A stretch of 22,397 nucleotides of DNA from Kineosphaera sp039812485 (GCA_039812485.1 JBDIAP010000047.1:1-22397); one strand, 5' to 3'. Positions 5,838 to 14,184 are shown, counted from the stretch's first letter. Numbers and translations are program-made. Notes: generated by a model from the letters alone, not told the origin.

Positions 5838-7268
5838 AGCACCGACGACGCGACCGCCACCGACCTGACGACCCCCGACGTGACGACCGAGCCGGCCGTC
5901 TCCACAGCACCGGCCCTCGACCCGGCGCGGCTCGCGCAGCTGCGCGCCAGGGTCGACGAGCTCATGCCCGAGGTGATCGACGACCTCACGTCGCTGGCCA
6001 GGATCCCGAGCGTCTCGCTGCCGGCGTTCGACGCCGCCCACGTGCAGGCCAGCGCCGACCGGGTCGCGGACCTGCTGACCCAGGTCGGCGCGCAGGTGCA
6101 GGTCGTGCGGACGGGCCAGGGGCACCCGGCCGTCGTCGGCCGCGTCGAAGGGCCGGCCGGTGCGCCGACCGTGCTGCTCTACGCGCACCACGATGTGCAG
6201 CCCCCCGGTCGCGACGACGACTGGGAGACACCGCCGTTCGAACCCACGCCGCGCGGCGAGCGGATCTTCGGCCGCGGCGTCGCCGACGACAAGGCCGGCG
6301 TCATGGCCCACGTTGCCGCCCTGCGCGTCTTCGACGGCGCGCCGCCGGTGAGCGTCGTCGTCTTCGTCGAGGGGGAGGAGGAGGCAGGCTCAGAGAGCCT
6401 GCCCGCGCTGCTCGCGGAACACCGCGCCGCGCTCGACTGCGACGCGCTCGTCATCGCCGACTCCGGCAACTGGGACATCGGCACGCCGGCCCTGACGACG
6501 ACCCTGCGCGGCAACGTGCGGGTCACCCTCGAGCTGCGCACGCTGCGGCACGGGGTGCACTCCGGCATGTTCGGCGGCATCGTGCCCGACGCCATCACGA
6601 CGATGTGCCGGCTGCTCGCGACGCTGCACACCGACGACGGCACGGTCGCCGTCGAGGGCCTGCAGGCGAGCGACGAGGCTGCGGTCGACTACGACGAGGC
6701 CCGCATCCGGGCCGAGTCCGGGGCCATCGACGGCCTCCGGTTGCTCGGCGAGGGCTCCTACGCCTCCCGCCTGTGGACCAAGCCGTCGCTGACCGTCATC
6801 GGCATCGACGCCCCGAGCGTCGACGAGGCCGCCAATCTGCTGACGCCCGTCTGCCGGGCCAAACTCTCGATGCGCATCGCCCCGACCGAGGACCCGCGCC
6901 GCGCCCTGGACTCCCTCACCGCCCACCTGCGCACGCACGCACCCTGGGGCTGCGAGCTGACGATCAGCGAGCCCGAGCTCGGCAGCGGCTTCACGACGAC
7001 GACCGACGGACCGTATGTCGAGGCCGCCCGCGCGGCGTTCGCCGACGCCTGGCAGACCCCGCCCGTCGACATGGGCATCGGCGGCTCCATCCCCTTCATC
7101 GCGCAGTTCGCCGAGACGTTCCCGCACGCGACGATCCTCGTCACCGGCGTCGAGGACCCGGACACGCGGGCGCACGGCGCCAACGAGAGCCTGCACGTGC
7201 CCGAGTTCACGCGCGTCGTCCTCGCCGAGGCCGTCCTTCTCGAGCGGCTCGGCTCCCTCGCGCGCTGA
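5835..7268 (+). CDS. M20 family metallodipeptidase
   Basis: A 477-aa zinc-dependent peptidase of the M20 family (CNDP/carboxypeptidase-like dipeptidases), presumably cytoplasmic. The two-metal site is complete: YAHHDVQP (His plus the aspartate two residues later), GRGVADDKAG (bridging Asp), EGEEEAGS (general-base Glu and metal Glu), ADSGNWD (metal Asp), and GANESLH near the C-terminus (metal His). The dimerisation lid is present between them, with RHGVHSGMFGG. The first 35 residues are Thr/Ala/Asp-rich and not part of the domain, which starts near LDPARLAQLRARVDELMPEVIDDL. The start is supported by the leaderless-type promoter immediately upstream. Physiological substrates are unknown; dipeptide turnover is the family role. 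Confidence 0.92.
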   Translation: MSTDDATATDLTTPDVTTEPAVSTAPALDPARLAQLRARVDELMPEVIDDLTSLARIPSVSLPAFDAAHVQASADRVADLLTQVGAQVQVVRTGQGHPAVVGRVEGPAGAPTVLLYAHHDVQPPGRDDDWETPPFEPTPRGERIFGRGVADDKAGVMAHVAALRVFDGAPPVSVVVFVEGEEEAGSESLPALLAEHRAALDCDALVIADSGNWDIGTPALTTTLRGNVRVTLELRTLRHGVHSGMFGGIVPDAITTMCRLLATLHTDDGTVAVEGLQASDEAAVDYDEARIRAESGAIDGLRLLGEGSYASRLWTKPSLTVIGIDAPSVDEAANLLTPVCRAKLSMRIAPTEDPRRALDSLTAHLRTHAPWGCELTISEPELGSGFTTTTDGPYVEAARAAFADAWQTPPVDMGIGGSIPFIAQFAETFPHATILVTGVEDPDTRAHGANESLHVPEFTRVVLAEAVLLERLGSLAR

Positions 7269-7324
7269 TCCGACACTCCCGGGGGCAGGTGTCGCGAGGC
7301 CGCCCCGTTTGGCACCATGAGCGG

Positions 7325-8503
7325 GTGCGCGTCCTGTTCTGCCCGGAGAGCTTCACCGGCACCCTGACTGCCGTCCAGGCCGCGGAGGCGATGGCCGCCG
7401 GGTGGCGTCGGGGCGCTCCGCACGACGACCTGACGCTGGCGCCGCTCTCCGAGGGGGACAGCGGCTTCCTGCACGTGCTCGAGGCGGCCCTCGGGGGCGT
7501 CACGGTGGCCGTCACGGTTTCCGACCCGCTCGGGCGCGAGGTCCCCGCGGGGGTGCTGCTCGTCGACGAGGGGCCGCTGCGCACCGCCTACGTCGAGTCG
7601 GCCCAGGCCGCGGGCCTGCACCTGCTCAACGCCGACGAGCGTCGCCCGCTGCTGACGAGCAGCTACGGCGTCGGTCAGCTCATCGACGCGGCCCTCGCCG
7701 AGGGCGCCCGGCGCATCGTCGTCGCGATCGGCGGTTCGGCGACCAACGACGGCGGTGCCGGTCTGCTCGCGGCCCTCGGGGCCGGCGACAGCCAGCGCCT
7801 GTGCCGCGGCGGCGGTGGCTTGGCGGATCTGCCGGACGACGCGCTCTTCGGCCTCCGCGGGCTCGTGCGACGGCTCGGCGACGTCGAGCTGGTCGTGGCC
7901 ACCGAGGAGACCCTGCCGCTGCTGGGCCTGCAGGGCACGTCGGCCGTCGGCGCGCCCCGCAAGGGGGCCACCGACGAGCAGGCACAGGCGCTGGAGGGGT
8001 GCCTGGGCCGGTTCACCGAGGTCGTCACCACGACGCTGCCGCCCCGCGTGGACCTGCTGACGGGGCTGCCCCGTCGCCCGGAGCGTGACGAGGGTGCGGG
8101 CGCCGGGGGCGGCATGGGTTATGCGCTCATGGTGCTCGGCGGTCATCGCGAGAGCGCCGTCGACATCATGCTGCGGGCCTGGGATTTCGAGACGCTGCTG
8201 CGCAGCCACGACCTCGTCATCACCGGCGAGGGCTGCTTCGACTGGGCCTCGCTGCGCGACAGCGTCGCCACGGGAGCCGCCCGCGCCGCCGCCCGCCTCG
8301 GCAGGCCCGCGGTCGTGCTCGCGGGGCAGGTGCAGGTCGGTCGTCGTGAGACGATGTCGACCGGGGTCGCCGGCGCGTATGCGGTGGCCGAGCGCCCGGC
8401 CGACGTCACCGCGGCGATGACCGACCCGGTCGGCACGCTGGCCGCCCGCGCCGAGCGCCTCGCGCGCACGTGGTCGCCACCGCCGGAGCGGCGGCCGGCG
8501 TGA
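7325..8503 (+). CDS. Glycerate kinase family protein
   Basis: A 392-aa member of the GlxK/GarK-type glycerate kinase family (phosphorylation of D-glycerate by ATP). It starts with VRVLFCPESFTGTLTAVQAAEAMAAGW (family pattern xPDSFKGxLsaxeaaxAixxG). It carries the hallmark IGGSATNDGGAG around residues 135-146, then GAGGGMGYAL and VITGEGCFDWASL (family VITGEGxxDxQS). Two family sites are altered: the usual DGGEGT is EGDSGF, and the aspartate-glutamine of the ITGEG motif reads FDWAS. It may therefore act on another substrate or be a divergent branch. GTG 7325 is the only start giving the full N-terminus; no clear ribosome binding site precedes it. Position between M20 and erpA matches the M. tuberculosis order (Rv2205c). 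Confidence 0.85.
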   Translation: MRVLFCPESFTGTLTAVQAAEAMAAGWRRGAPHDDLTLAPLSEGDSGFLHVLEAALGGVTVAVTVSDPLGREVPAGVLLVDEGPLRTAYVESAQAAGLHLLNADERRPLLTSSYGVGQLIDAALAEGARRIVVAIGGSATNDGGAGLLAALGAGDSQRLCRGGGGLADLPDDALFGLRGLVRRLGDVELVVATEETLPLLGLQGTSAVGAPRKGATDEQAQALEGCLGRFTEVVTTTLPPRVDLLTGLPRRPERDEGAGAGGGMGYALMVLGGHRESAVDIMLRAWDFETLLRSHDLVITGEGCFDWASLRDSVATGAARAAARLGRPAVVLAGQVQVGRRETMSTGVAGAYAVAERPADVTAAMTDPVGTLAARAERLARTWSPPPERRPA

Positions 8504-8506
8504 ACC

Positions 8507-8523
8507 TCCCGGTTCGGCCGGGA
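8507..8523 (+). terminator. Weak hairpin after the glycerate kinase gene
   Basis: TCCCGG - TTCGG - CCGGGA forms a six-base-pair stem with a five-base loop four bases past the stop codon, followed by ACAATT. It could terminate transcription before the erpA promoter region; without a T-run the call is weak. Confidence 0.4.
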
Positions 8524-8624
8524 ACAATTCGCGGCCGCGATACCGTTGACGCCCACAGGCACGAGCCATGCGCCGTCCCCGGCGCCTCCCTTGACCGCCC
8601 ATCTGTGCGAAGGACGACACCACC

Positions 8625-8978
8625 ATGACTGTTCAGGACTCGACCTCGGCAACGCACGGCGTGCTGCTGACGGATGTCGCTGCGACGAAGGTCAAGAGCC
8701 TCCTGGAGCAGGAGGGTCGCGACGACCTGCGGCTGCGCGTCGGCGTCCAGCCCGGCGGCTGCTCCGGACTCATCTACCAGCTCTACTTCGACGAGCGCAC
8801 GCTCGACGGTGACGCGGTCGCCGACTTCGGCGGCGTCGAGGTCGTTGTCGACCGCATGAGCGCTCCCTACCTCGACGGCGCGACGATCGACTTCGCCGAC
8901 TCCATCGAGAAGCAGGGCTTCACGATCGACAACCCCAACGCGGGCAGCTCCTGCGCCTGCGGCGACTCCTTCAGCTGA
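8625..8978 (+). CDS. erpA: ErpA/IscA-type iron-sulfur cluster carrier
   Basis: A 117-aa A-type carrier (HesB/IscA family) that receives Fe-S clusters and hands them to apo-enzymes in the cytoplasm. The three cluster-ligand cysteines are present: Cys46 in PGGCSG, and Cys110 and Cys112 in SSCACGDSFS. The fold markers LTDVAATKVKSLL, LRLRVGVQPGGCSGLIY, DRMSAPYLDGATIDF and GFTIDNPNA are all visible. The ATG at 8625 follows AAGGA at 8610-8614. It corresponds to Rv2204c in the conserved neighbourhood. With the respiratory chain downstream, Rieske maturation is a reasonable but unproven link. Confidence 0.93.
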   Translation: MTVQDSTSATHGVLLTDVAATKVKSLLEQEGRDDLRLRVGVQPGGCSGLIYQLYFDERTLDGDAVADFGGVEVVVDRMSAPYLDGATIDFADSIEKQGFTIDNPNAGSSCACGDSFS

Positions 8979-9005
8979 TTCCCGACCGGCGTCACACTGA
9001 TCCCA

Positions 9006-9019
9006 GCGGCCCGGGCCGC
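9006..9019. terminator. GC-rich palindrome between erpA and the adenosine kinase gene
   Basis: GCGGCCCGGGCCGC is a perfect 14-base palindrome 28 bp after the erpA stop. It can fold only with a small loop and has no T-run, so it may be a weak terminator or chance in GC-rich DNA. Confidence 0.3.
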
Positions 9020-9060
9020 GTCGCGGGCCATCCGGCTCCGGCGCGTCCCGGGTCGCTCTA

Positions 9061-9076
9061 TAGGCTGGTGGGCGTG
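9061..9076 (+). promoter_or_regulatory. -10 element of a probable leaderless start (adenosine kinase)
   Basis: TAGGCT (9061-9066) is exactly seven bases before the GTG at 9074, the same layout as at 5822 and 20757. This spacing is why I prefer GTG 9074 over the in-frame GTG at 9068. Confidence 0.6.
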
Positions 9077-10060
9077 CGTATCGCAGTCACCGGGTCCATC
9101 GCGACCGACCACCTCATGACGTTCGCCGGCCGCTTCGCCGACTCCCTCATCGAGGGCCAGCTCGACAAGGTCTCCCTCTCCTTCCTCGCCGACGAGCTCG
9201 ACATCCGCCGCGGCGGGGTCGCGGGCAACATCTCGTTCGGCCTCGGGGTCCTGGGGCTGAAGCCGCTGCTCGTCGGCGCCGCGGGGGAGGACGTCAAGGA
9301 CTACCGGTCGTGGCTCGAGCGGCACGGCGTCGACTGCACCGGTCTGCACATCAGCGACTCGGCCCACACCGCCCGGTTCGTCTGCACGACCGACCAGGAC
9401 CTCGCCCAGATCGCCACTTTCTATCCCGGGGCGATGACCGAGGCGCGCCAGATCGAGCTCGAGCCCGTCGCCGGCCGGCACGGCGGACTCGACATGGTCG
9501 TCGTGGCGCCCAACGACCCGCTCGCGATGGTCCGGCACACCCAGGAGTGCCGCGCCCGCGGCTACGCGTTCGCGGCCGACCCCTCCCAGCAGCTGGCGTT
9601 CATGGACGGTGACTCGATCCGCAAGCTCATCGACGACGCGGCCTACCTGTTCACCAACGAGTACGAGTCGCACCTCATCGAGCAGAAGACCGGCTGGGAC
9701 GCCGCCGACATCGCGGCTCGCGTGACGACCCGCGTGACGACGATGGGCAAGGACGGCGCGACGATCGTCACTCGCGGCCAGGAGCCCATCCACGTCGATG
9801 CGGTCCCGCCGACGAGCATCGCCGATCCCACGGGGGTCGGCGACGCCTTTCGCGCCGGCTTCCTCGCCGGGCTCGCCTGGGAGCTGTCGCACGAGCGGTG
9901 TGGCCAGGTGGGGGCGCTGCTCGCCACCTACGTCCTGGAGACGGTGGGCACGCAGGAGTACGAGGGCGCGTTGCCCGGCTACCTCGAGCGGTTCCGGACG
10001 GCCTTCGGTGCCCAGGCGGCCGACGAGATCGCGCCGCACCTGCCGGTGTTCATCGGCTGA
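9074..10060 (+). CDS. adoK: Adenosine kinase, PfkB family
   Basis: The 328-aa protein closely follows the M. tuberculosis adenosine kinase (Rv2202c) pattern: RIAVTGSIATDHLM at the start, KVSLSFLADEL, RRGGVAGNISFGLGVLG, the sugar-binding and lid segment TAHTARFVCTTDQDLAQIATFYPGAM, FAADPSQQLA, LFTNEYE, and the PfkB signature DPTGVGDAFRAGF containing the catalytic Asp near residue 257. It phosphorylates adenosine to AMP in purine salvage; members of this clade were once annotated as sugar kinases (CbhK). An upstream in-frame GTG at 9068 would add only two residues. It is followed after 33 bp by aat on the same strand. Confidence 0.92.
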   Translation: MRIAVTGSIATDHLMTFAGRFADSLIEGQLDKVSLSFLADELDIRRGGVAGNISFGLGVLGLKPLLVGAAGEDVKDYRSWLERHGVDCTGLHISDSAHTARFVCTTDQDLAQIATFYPGAMTEARQIELEPVAGRHGGLDMVVVAPNDPLAMVRHTQECRARGYAFAADPSQQLAFMDGDSIRKLIDDAAYLFTNEYESHLIEQKTGWDAADIAARVTTRVTTMGKDGATIVTRGQEPIHVDAVPPTSIADPTGVGDAFRAGFLAGLAWELSHERCGQVGALLATYVLETVGTQEYEGALPGYLERFRTAFGAQAADEIAPHLPVFIG

Positions 10061-10093
10061 GGCACGGTTCCGTCGGGTCGGACGGGGGTCGGG

Positions 10094-10807
10094 ATGAACG
10101 CGCGCATGCCAGGGCGAGGGACGGGGGAGTGGCGACCCGTGTGGCGCGCGCTGCGCACACCCGGCCTCGTGCCGGACGAGCAGGAGCTCATCGTCGTCGG
10201 CCCGACCCTGGATGCCGACCGGGTGCTCTCGGCCTACGCTCACGGGCTCTTCCCCATGGGCACGGGGCGGTCCGGGCGACCGCCGATGGGCTGGTGGTCG
10301 CCGAACCCGCGCGGCGTCATCCTGCCCGGCGGACTCAAGGTCTCGCGCTCGCTGCGCAAGTCGGCGCGGCGCTTCGAGGTGACCTGCGACGAGGACTTCG
10401 TCGGGGTCGTGCGCGGCTGCGCCGATCCGCTGCGCAGGGGCCGCTGGATCACCTCAGACATCGCCGCGACGTATGCCGAGCTGCATCGCCGCGGCCACGC
10501 GCACAGCATCGAGGTGCGCCTCGAGGGACGGCTCGTCGGCGGCCTCTACGGGCTGGCGATCGGCGGCTTCTTCGCGGGGGAGTCGATGTTCCACCGCGTC
10601 CCGGACGCCTCCAAGGTGGCGCTCGTGGCGCTCGTCGAGCGCGTCCTGCCGCCGGACGATCCGCACCGGCTGCTCGACGTGCAGTGGCTGACCCCCCACC
10701 TCGCCAGCCTCGGCGCCGTGGAGCTCGGGCGGCTGGACTACCTGCGACGACTACAGGCCGCCCTCGAGCGCCCGGCTTCTCCGCTTTTGCGCCGAACGAC
10801 CCCCTGA
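10094..10807 (+). CDS. aat: Leucyl/phenylalanyl-tRNA-protein transferase
   Basis: A 237-aa enzyme of the N-end rule pathway. It transfers Leu or Phe from aminoacyl-tRNA to proteins with N-terminal Arg/Lys, marking them for ClpS/ClpAP-type degradation. Family motifs in order: AYAHGLFPMG, GWWSPNPRGVILP, RWITSDIAATYAELHRRGHAHSIEV, LVGGLYGLAIGGFFAGESMFH, and SKVALVALVERVL with DVQWLTPHLASLGAVE. The ATG at 10094 follows a G-rich stretch (GGGGGTCGG) that may serve as ribosome binding site. The first 15 residues are non-conserved, so a slightly later start cannot be excluded. It probably shares transcripts with adoK. Confidence 0.93.
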   Translation: MNARMPGRGTGEWRPVWRALRTPGLVPDEQELIVVGPTLDADRVLSAYAHGLFPMGTGRSGRPPMGWWSPNPRGVILPGGLKVSRSLRKSARRFEVTCDEDFVGVVRGCADPLRRGRWITSDIAATYAELHRRGHAHSIEVRLEGRLVGGLYGLAIGGFFAGESMFHRVPDASKVALVALVERVLPPDDPHRLLDVQWLTPHLASLGAVELGRLDYLRRLQAALERPASPLLRRTTP

Positions 10808-10862
10808 CGGACTCGGCCCTCACACCGCGGCGCGCCGGGCGGCGAAGTTCTGCCCCGGAGGC

Positions 10863-10876
10863 GCCCCAAAGGGGGC
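10863..10876 (+). terminator. Possible hairpin downstream of aat
   Basis: GCCCC-AAAG-GGGGC gives a five-pair stem with a four-base loop about 55 bp after the aat stop. There is no T-run. The rest of the 235-bp gap holds a CCCTGG-N6-CCAGGG inverted repeat (10905-10922), a TATGCT that could be a -10 (10885-10890), and the ctaC promoter candidate. Confidence 0.3.
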
Positions 10877-10904
10877 CGAACAACTATGCTGACTTCGCGA
10901 ATAG

Positions 10905-10922
10905 CCCTGGTCCGAGCCAGGG
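10905..10922. promoter_or_regulatory. Inverted repeat upstream of ctaC, possible operator
   Basis: CCCTGG - TCCGAG - CCAGGG is a perfect six-base inverted repeat with a six-base spacer, about 120 bp before the ctaC start and 15 bp after a TATGCT -10-like hexamer. It has the form of a dimeric regulator site. No regulator can be named. Confidence 0.3.
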
Positions 10923-10995
10923 TCTGGTGAGAATGTGGGAGCAGCGCCTCGGCCCGGTCGCACGAACGACCGTCCCGGCGCCACAACCGGTCCGC

Positions 10996-11001
10996 TAGGT
11001 T
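10996..11001 (+). promoter_or_regulatory. Candidate -10 element for ctaC-ctaD-ctaF
   Basis: TAGGTT lies about 41 bp before the ctaC GTG and leaves a short leader with the ribosome binding site GAAAGG at 11031-11036. The -35 is not recognisable. Confidence 0.45.
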
Positions 11002-11042
11002 CGGTGTCGACCACCAGGTCGGAACGACACGAAAGGTGCCTC

Positions 11043-11939
11043 GTGCCTGTGCAACGCAAGAACCCCGGACGTCGCAGGCGTCGGGTTCTCTCTGTCCTGA
11101 CCGGTGCCAGCCTGCTCGCGATCACCGCTGCGGGCTGCAGCACTCAGTACGGCGAGGCGTCTCGAGGCTGGCTGCCCTACGGCGCCACCACGGGGGCCGA
11201 CCGCGTGAGCCAGCTCTGGGTGGCCATGTGGATCGCCGCCTGGGCGGTCGGCGCCCTCGTCTGGGGTCTGATCATCTACTGCATGATCCGGTTCCGGCGC
11301 AAGAAGGACGAGGTGGGACTGCCGCCTCAGCTGCGCTACAACGTGCCGATCGAGGTCCTGTACACGATCGTCCCGATCATGATGGTCGGCACCATCTTCT
11401 ACTTCACGCAGCGCGACGAGGCGATCCTGCTCGACACCTCGCAGCCGGCCGACGTCACCGTCAACGTGGTCGGCAAGCAGTGGAGCTGGGACTTCAACTA
11501 CGTCGACGCCGGCGTGTGGGATTCGGGCGTGCAGGCCCAGCTCACGGGCAAGCCGGGCGTCGAGCAGACGCTCCCGACCCTCTACCTGCCGGTCAACAAG
11601 CGCATCGAGTTCGTGCTCACCGCGCGCGACGTCATCCACTCGTTCTGGGTGCCGGCCTTCCAGCAGAAGCTCGACATGATCCCCGGCAAGGTCAACAAGT
11701 TCCAGGTGGTGACCACGACCGAGGGTGACTATGTCGGCAAGTGCGCCGAGCTGTGTGGCGCCTACCACGCGACGATGCTGTTCAACGTCAAAGTCGTGAA
11801 CCAGGCCGAATACGACCAGTACCTCGCCCAGCTGCGCGCCAAGGGCCAGACCGGCATGCTGGACAACTCGCTCTCGCGGCAGCCGCTCGAGCCCGGACAG
11901 CAGCAATACCTTCCGACCCCCAAGGCAGGTGTCAACTGA
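11043..11939 (+). CDS. ctaC: Cytochrome c oxidase subunit II (aa3 type)
   Basis: The 298-aa CuA subunit accepts electrons from the cytochrome c domain of the bc1 complex and passes them to heme a. It begins with a basic stretch (RKNPGRRRRRVL) and a lipoprotein-type signal ending AITAAGC (Cys32 is the candidate lipidation site). Two membrane helices follow (LWVAMWIAAWAVGALVWGLI and IEVLYTIVPIMMVGTIFYF), then the outward-facing cupredoxin domain: VVGKQWSWDFNY, DVIHSFWVPAF and the CuA loop GKCAELCGAYHATM with Cys234, Cys238, His242 and Met245. GTG 11043 is chosen because GAAAGG sits six bases upstream; an in-frame GTG at 10935 would add unlikely sequence. It is the first gene of ctaC-ctaD-ctaF, and its stop overlaps the ctaD ATG. 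Confidence 0.96.
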   Translation: MPVQRKNPGRRRRRVLSVLTGASLLAITAAGCSTQYGEASRGWLPYGATTGADRVSQLWVAMWIAAWAVGALVWGLIIYCMIRFRRKKDEVGLPPQLRYNVPIEVLYTIVPIMMVGTIFYFTQRDEAILLDTSQPADVTVNVVGKQWSWDFNYVDAGVWDSGVQAQLTGKPGVEQTLPTLYLPVNKRIEFVLTARDVIHSFWVPAFQQKLDMIPGKVNKFQVVTTTEGDYVGKCAELCGAYHATMLFNVKVVNQAEYDQYLAQLRAKGQTGMLDNSLSRQPLEPGQQQYLPTPKAGVN

Positions 11940-13675
11940 TGGCAACGCTGACCACGCCCCAGGCGTCCGCGTCGTCGCCCGACCGTCGCGCGCGACACAA
12001 GGACTCCTTGGGCAAGCGCATCGTCAAGGTCATCACGACGACCGACCACAAGGTCATCGGCAACCTGTATTTCGTGACGTCGATGGTGTTCTTCATGTTC
12101 GGCGGCGTGCTCGCCCTGCTCATCCGCACCGAGCTCTTCGAGCCGGGCCTGCAGGTGGTCGAGAACCTCGAACAGTTCAACGCGCTGTTCACGATGCACG
12201 GCGCGATCATGCTGCTGCTCTTCGCGACCCCACTCTTCTCGGGATTCGCCAACGCGCTGCTGCCGCTGCAGATCGGTGCGCCGGACGTCGCGTTCCCGCG
12301 GCTCAACATGCTCGCCTACTGGCTCTACCTCTTCGGTGGCCTCATGGCGGTCTCAGGCTTCCTCGTGCCCGAGGGGGCCGCGTCGTTCGGGTGGTTCGCC
12401 TACGCGCCGCTGTCCAACGCGACATTCACGCCGAGCCTCGGCGGCGACCTGTGGCTCGTCGGTTTCGGCCTCACCGGTTTCGGCACGATCATGGGTGCCG
12501 TCAACTTCATCACGACGATCGTCTGTATGCGGGCTCCCGGCATGACGATGTTCCGGATGTCCCTCTTCTCGTGGACGATCCTCATCACATCGATCCTCGT
12601 GCTCATGGCCTTCCCCGTGCTGACCGCCGCGTTCATGGGCGTCATCGGTGACCGGCTCTTCGGCATGCACATCTTCGACCCGGCGAACGACGGGCCGATC
12701 CTCTATCAGCACCTCTTCTGGTTCTTCGGGCATCCGGAGGTCTACATCATCGCGTTGCCGTTCTTCGGCATCATCAGCGAGATCCTGCCCGTCTTCTCCC
12801 GCAAGCCGATCTTCGGCTACAAGGGTCTCGTCTTCGCGACGGTCGCCATCGCCGCCCTGTCCGTCACCGTGTGGGCCCACCACATGTATGTCACCGGCCA
12901 GGTGCTGCTGCCCTTCTTCGCCATCATGACGATGCTCATCGCGGTGCCGACCGGCGTGAAGTTCTTCAACTGGGTCGGCACGATGTGGGGCGGCTCGATC
13001 ACCTTCGAAACCCCGATGGTGTGGGCGATCGGCTTCCTCGTCACCTTCCTCTTCGGTGGCTTGACCGGTGTCATCCTCGCCAGCCCGGCACTCGACTTCC
13101 ACCTTTCCGACACCTACTTCGTCGTGGCGCACTTCCACTACACGGTGTTCGGCACGGTCGTCTTCGCGATGTTCGCGGGCTTCTACTTCTGGTGGCCCAA
13201 GCTGACCGGCAAGATGCTCGACGAGAAGCTGGGCATCATCCACTTCTGGATGCTCTTCATCGGCTTCCACGGCACGTTCCTCATCCAGCACGTGCTCGGC
13301 ATGCAGCACATGCCGCGCCGCTACGGCGACTACATGGTCGAGGACAACTTCACGTTCATGAACCAGTTCTCGACGATCTTCGCCCTGCTGCTCGGCCTCT
13401 CGATGCTGCCGTTCCTCTACAACGTGTGGAAGACCCACCGCTACGCGCCGCACGTGACGAGCGACGACCCGTGGGGCTACGGCGCCTCCCTGGAGTGGGC
13501 CACGTCCTGCCCGCCGCCGCGACACAACTTCGACCGGCTGCCGCGCATCCGCTCCGAGCGGCCCGCGTTCGACCTGCACCACCCCGAGGTCGACGAGCAC
13601 GCCGGCCCCGAGGCCGATGAGCGAGTGCTTGCGCGACTGCGTTCTCAGCCCTCCAAGGAGACCGACGCCCGATGA
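11939..13675 (+). CDS. ctaD: Cytochrome c oxidase subunit I (aa3 type)
   Basis: A 578-aa heme-copper oxidase core with twelve expected membrane helices. Heme a ligands lie in MHGAIM and HFHYT. The heme a3-CuB site has HPEVY (His-Tyr crosslink pair plus the proton-gating Glu), VWAHHM (two CuB histidines) and DTYFVVAHFHY. The D-channel entry is intact (ANALLPLQIGAPDVAFPRLN), marking an A-type proton pump. The N-terminus has the actinobacterial TTTDHKVIGNLYF pattern. The C-terminal 60 residues (SCPPPRHNF onward) are hydrophilic and charged, as usual in this clade. The ATG shares its first base with the last base of the ctaC stop codon, and the end overlaps ctaF as ATGA, so the three subunits are translationally coupled. 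Confidence 0.98.
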   Translation: MATLTTPQASASSPDRRARHKDSLGKRIVKVITTTDHKVIGNLYFVTSMVFFMFGGVLALLIRTELFEPGLQVVENLEQFNALFTMHGAIMLLLFATPLFSGFANALLPLQIGAPDVAFPRLNMLAYWLYLFGGLMAVSGFLVPEGAASFGWFAYAPLSNATFTPSLGGDLWLVGFGLTGFGTIMGAVNFITTIVCMRAPGMTMFRMSLFSWTILITSILVLMAFPVLTAAFMGVIGDRLFGMHIFDPANDGPILYQHLFWFFGHPEVYIIALPFFGIISEILPVFSRKPIFGYKGLVFATVAIAALSVTVWAHHMYVTGQVLLPFFAIMTMLIAVPTGVKFFNWVGTMWGGSITFETPMVWAIGFLVTFLFGGLTGVILASPALDFHLSDTYFVVAHFHYTVFGTVVFAMFAGFYFWWPKLTGKMLDEKLGIIHFWMLFIGFHGTFLIQHVLGMQHMPRRYGDYMVEDNFTFMNQFSTIFALLLGLSMLPFLYNVWKTHRYAPHVTSDDPWGYGASLEWATSCPPPRHNFDRLPRIRSERPAFDLHHPEVDEHAGPEADERVLARLRSQPSKETDAR

Positions 13676-14094
13676 AGACCTCCTCACGTCTGTTCCTGCT
13701 CGGCATCGCCTTCTTCGTGCCCATCGCGATCATCTACGCCTACTTCACCCACGCGGTGATGGGGACGTGGGAGCCGGTAGGTGTCATCGGCATCACGCTG
13801 CTGGGCCTCATGACCGGCATGGTCGGCCTTTACCTCGGGTCCACCGTCAAGAAGCTCGACGTCGACCCGGCTGACAACCCCGACGGGCAGATTGCTGACT
13901 CCGCCGGCGAATACGGCTTCTTCTCTCCCTACAGCTGGTCGCCGCTGTGGCTCGGGCTGTCGGCGTTCCTCGTGTTCCTCGGGCTGGCGATCACGAACCA
14001 CAGCGGGTGGTGGCTCTTCAGCATCGGCGCGGTCGCCGGCGTCGTGGCGCTCATCCTCTGGGCGTTCGAGTACTTCCGCGGAGACGTCATCTAA
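13672..14094 (+). CDS. ctaF: Cytochrome c oxidase subunit IV, actinobacterial type
   Basis: A 140-aa membrane protein of the actinobacterial subunit IV family (Rv2199c in M. tuberculosis). Four hydrophobic helices are visible: LFLLGIAFFVPIAIIYAYF, VGVIGITLLGLMTGMVGLYL, LWLGLSAFLVFLGLAI and WWLFSIGAVAGVVALILWAF. The loop between helices 2 and 3 has the family pattern DPADNPDGQIADSAGEYGFFSPYSWSPL. It stabilises the CtaC/CtaD core of the bc1-aa3 supercomplex. It overlaps ctaD by 4 nt and is followed at once by a strong hairpin, so it ends the operon. Confidence 0.95.
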   Translation: MKTSSRLFLLGIAFFVPIAIIYAYFTHAVMGTWEPVGVIGITLLGLMTGMVGLYLGSTVKKLDVDPADNPDGQIADSAGEYGFFSPYSWSPLWLGLSAFLVFLGLAITNHSGWWLFSIGAVAGVVALILWAFEYFRGDVI

Positions 14095-14112
14095 GGACGT
14101 CCTCCCACACCT

Positions 14113-14150
14113 GAGGCGGGGCCCGGATCACCTGATCCGGGCCCCGCCTC
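14113..14150 (+). terminator. Perfect 18-bp hairpin terminator after ctaF
   Basis: GAGGCGGGGCCCGGATCA (14113-14130) and its exact reverse complement (14133-14150) are separated by only CC, 18 bp after the ctaF stop. There is no T-run, as is common for terminators of high-GC actinobacteria. Being symmetrical, it may act on both strands. Confidence 0.85.
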
Positions 14151-14184
14151 GCGTGGGGTGACGGCTCGCGCGTCGACCGCATGT

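Noticed and set aside
6605..7324. N-terminal extension of the glycerate kinase frame
   Set aside because: It overlaps the M20 gene in another frame and is Arg/Ala/Pro-rich; the kinase domain begins at GTG 7325.
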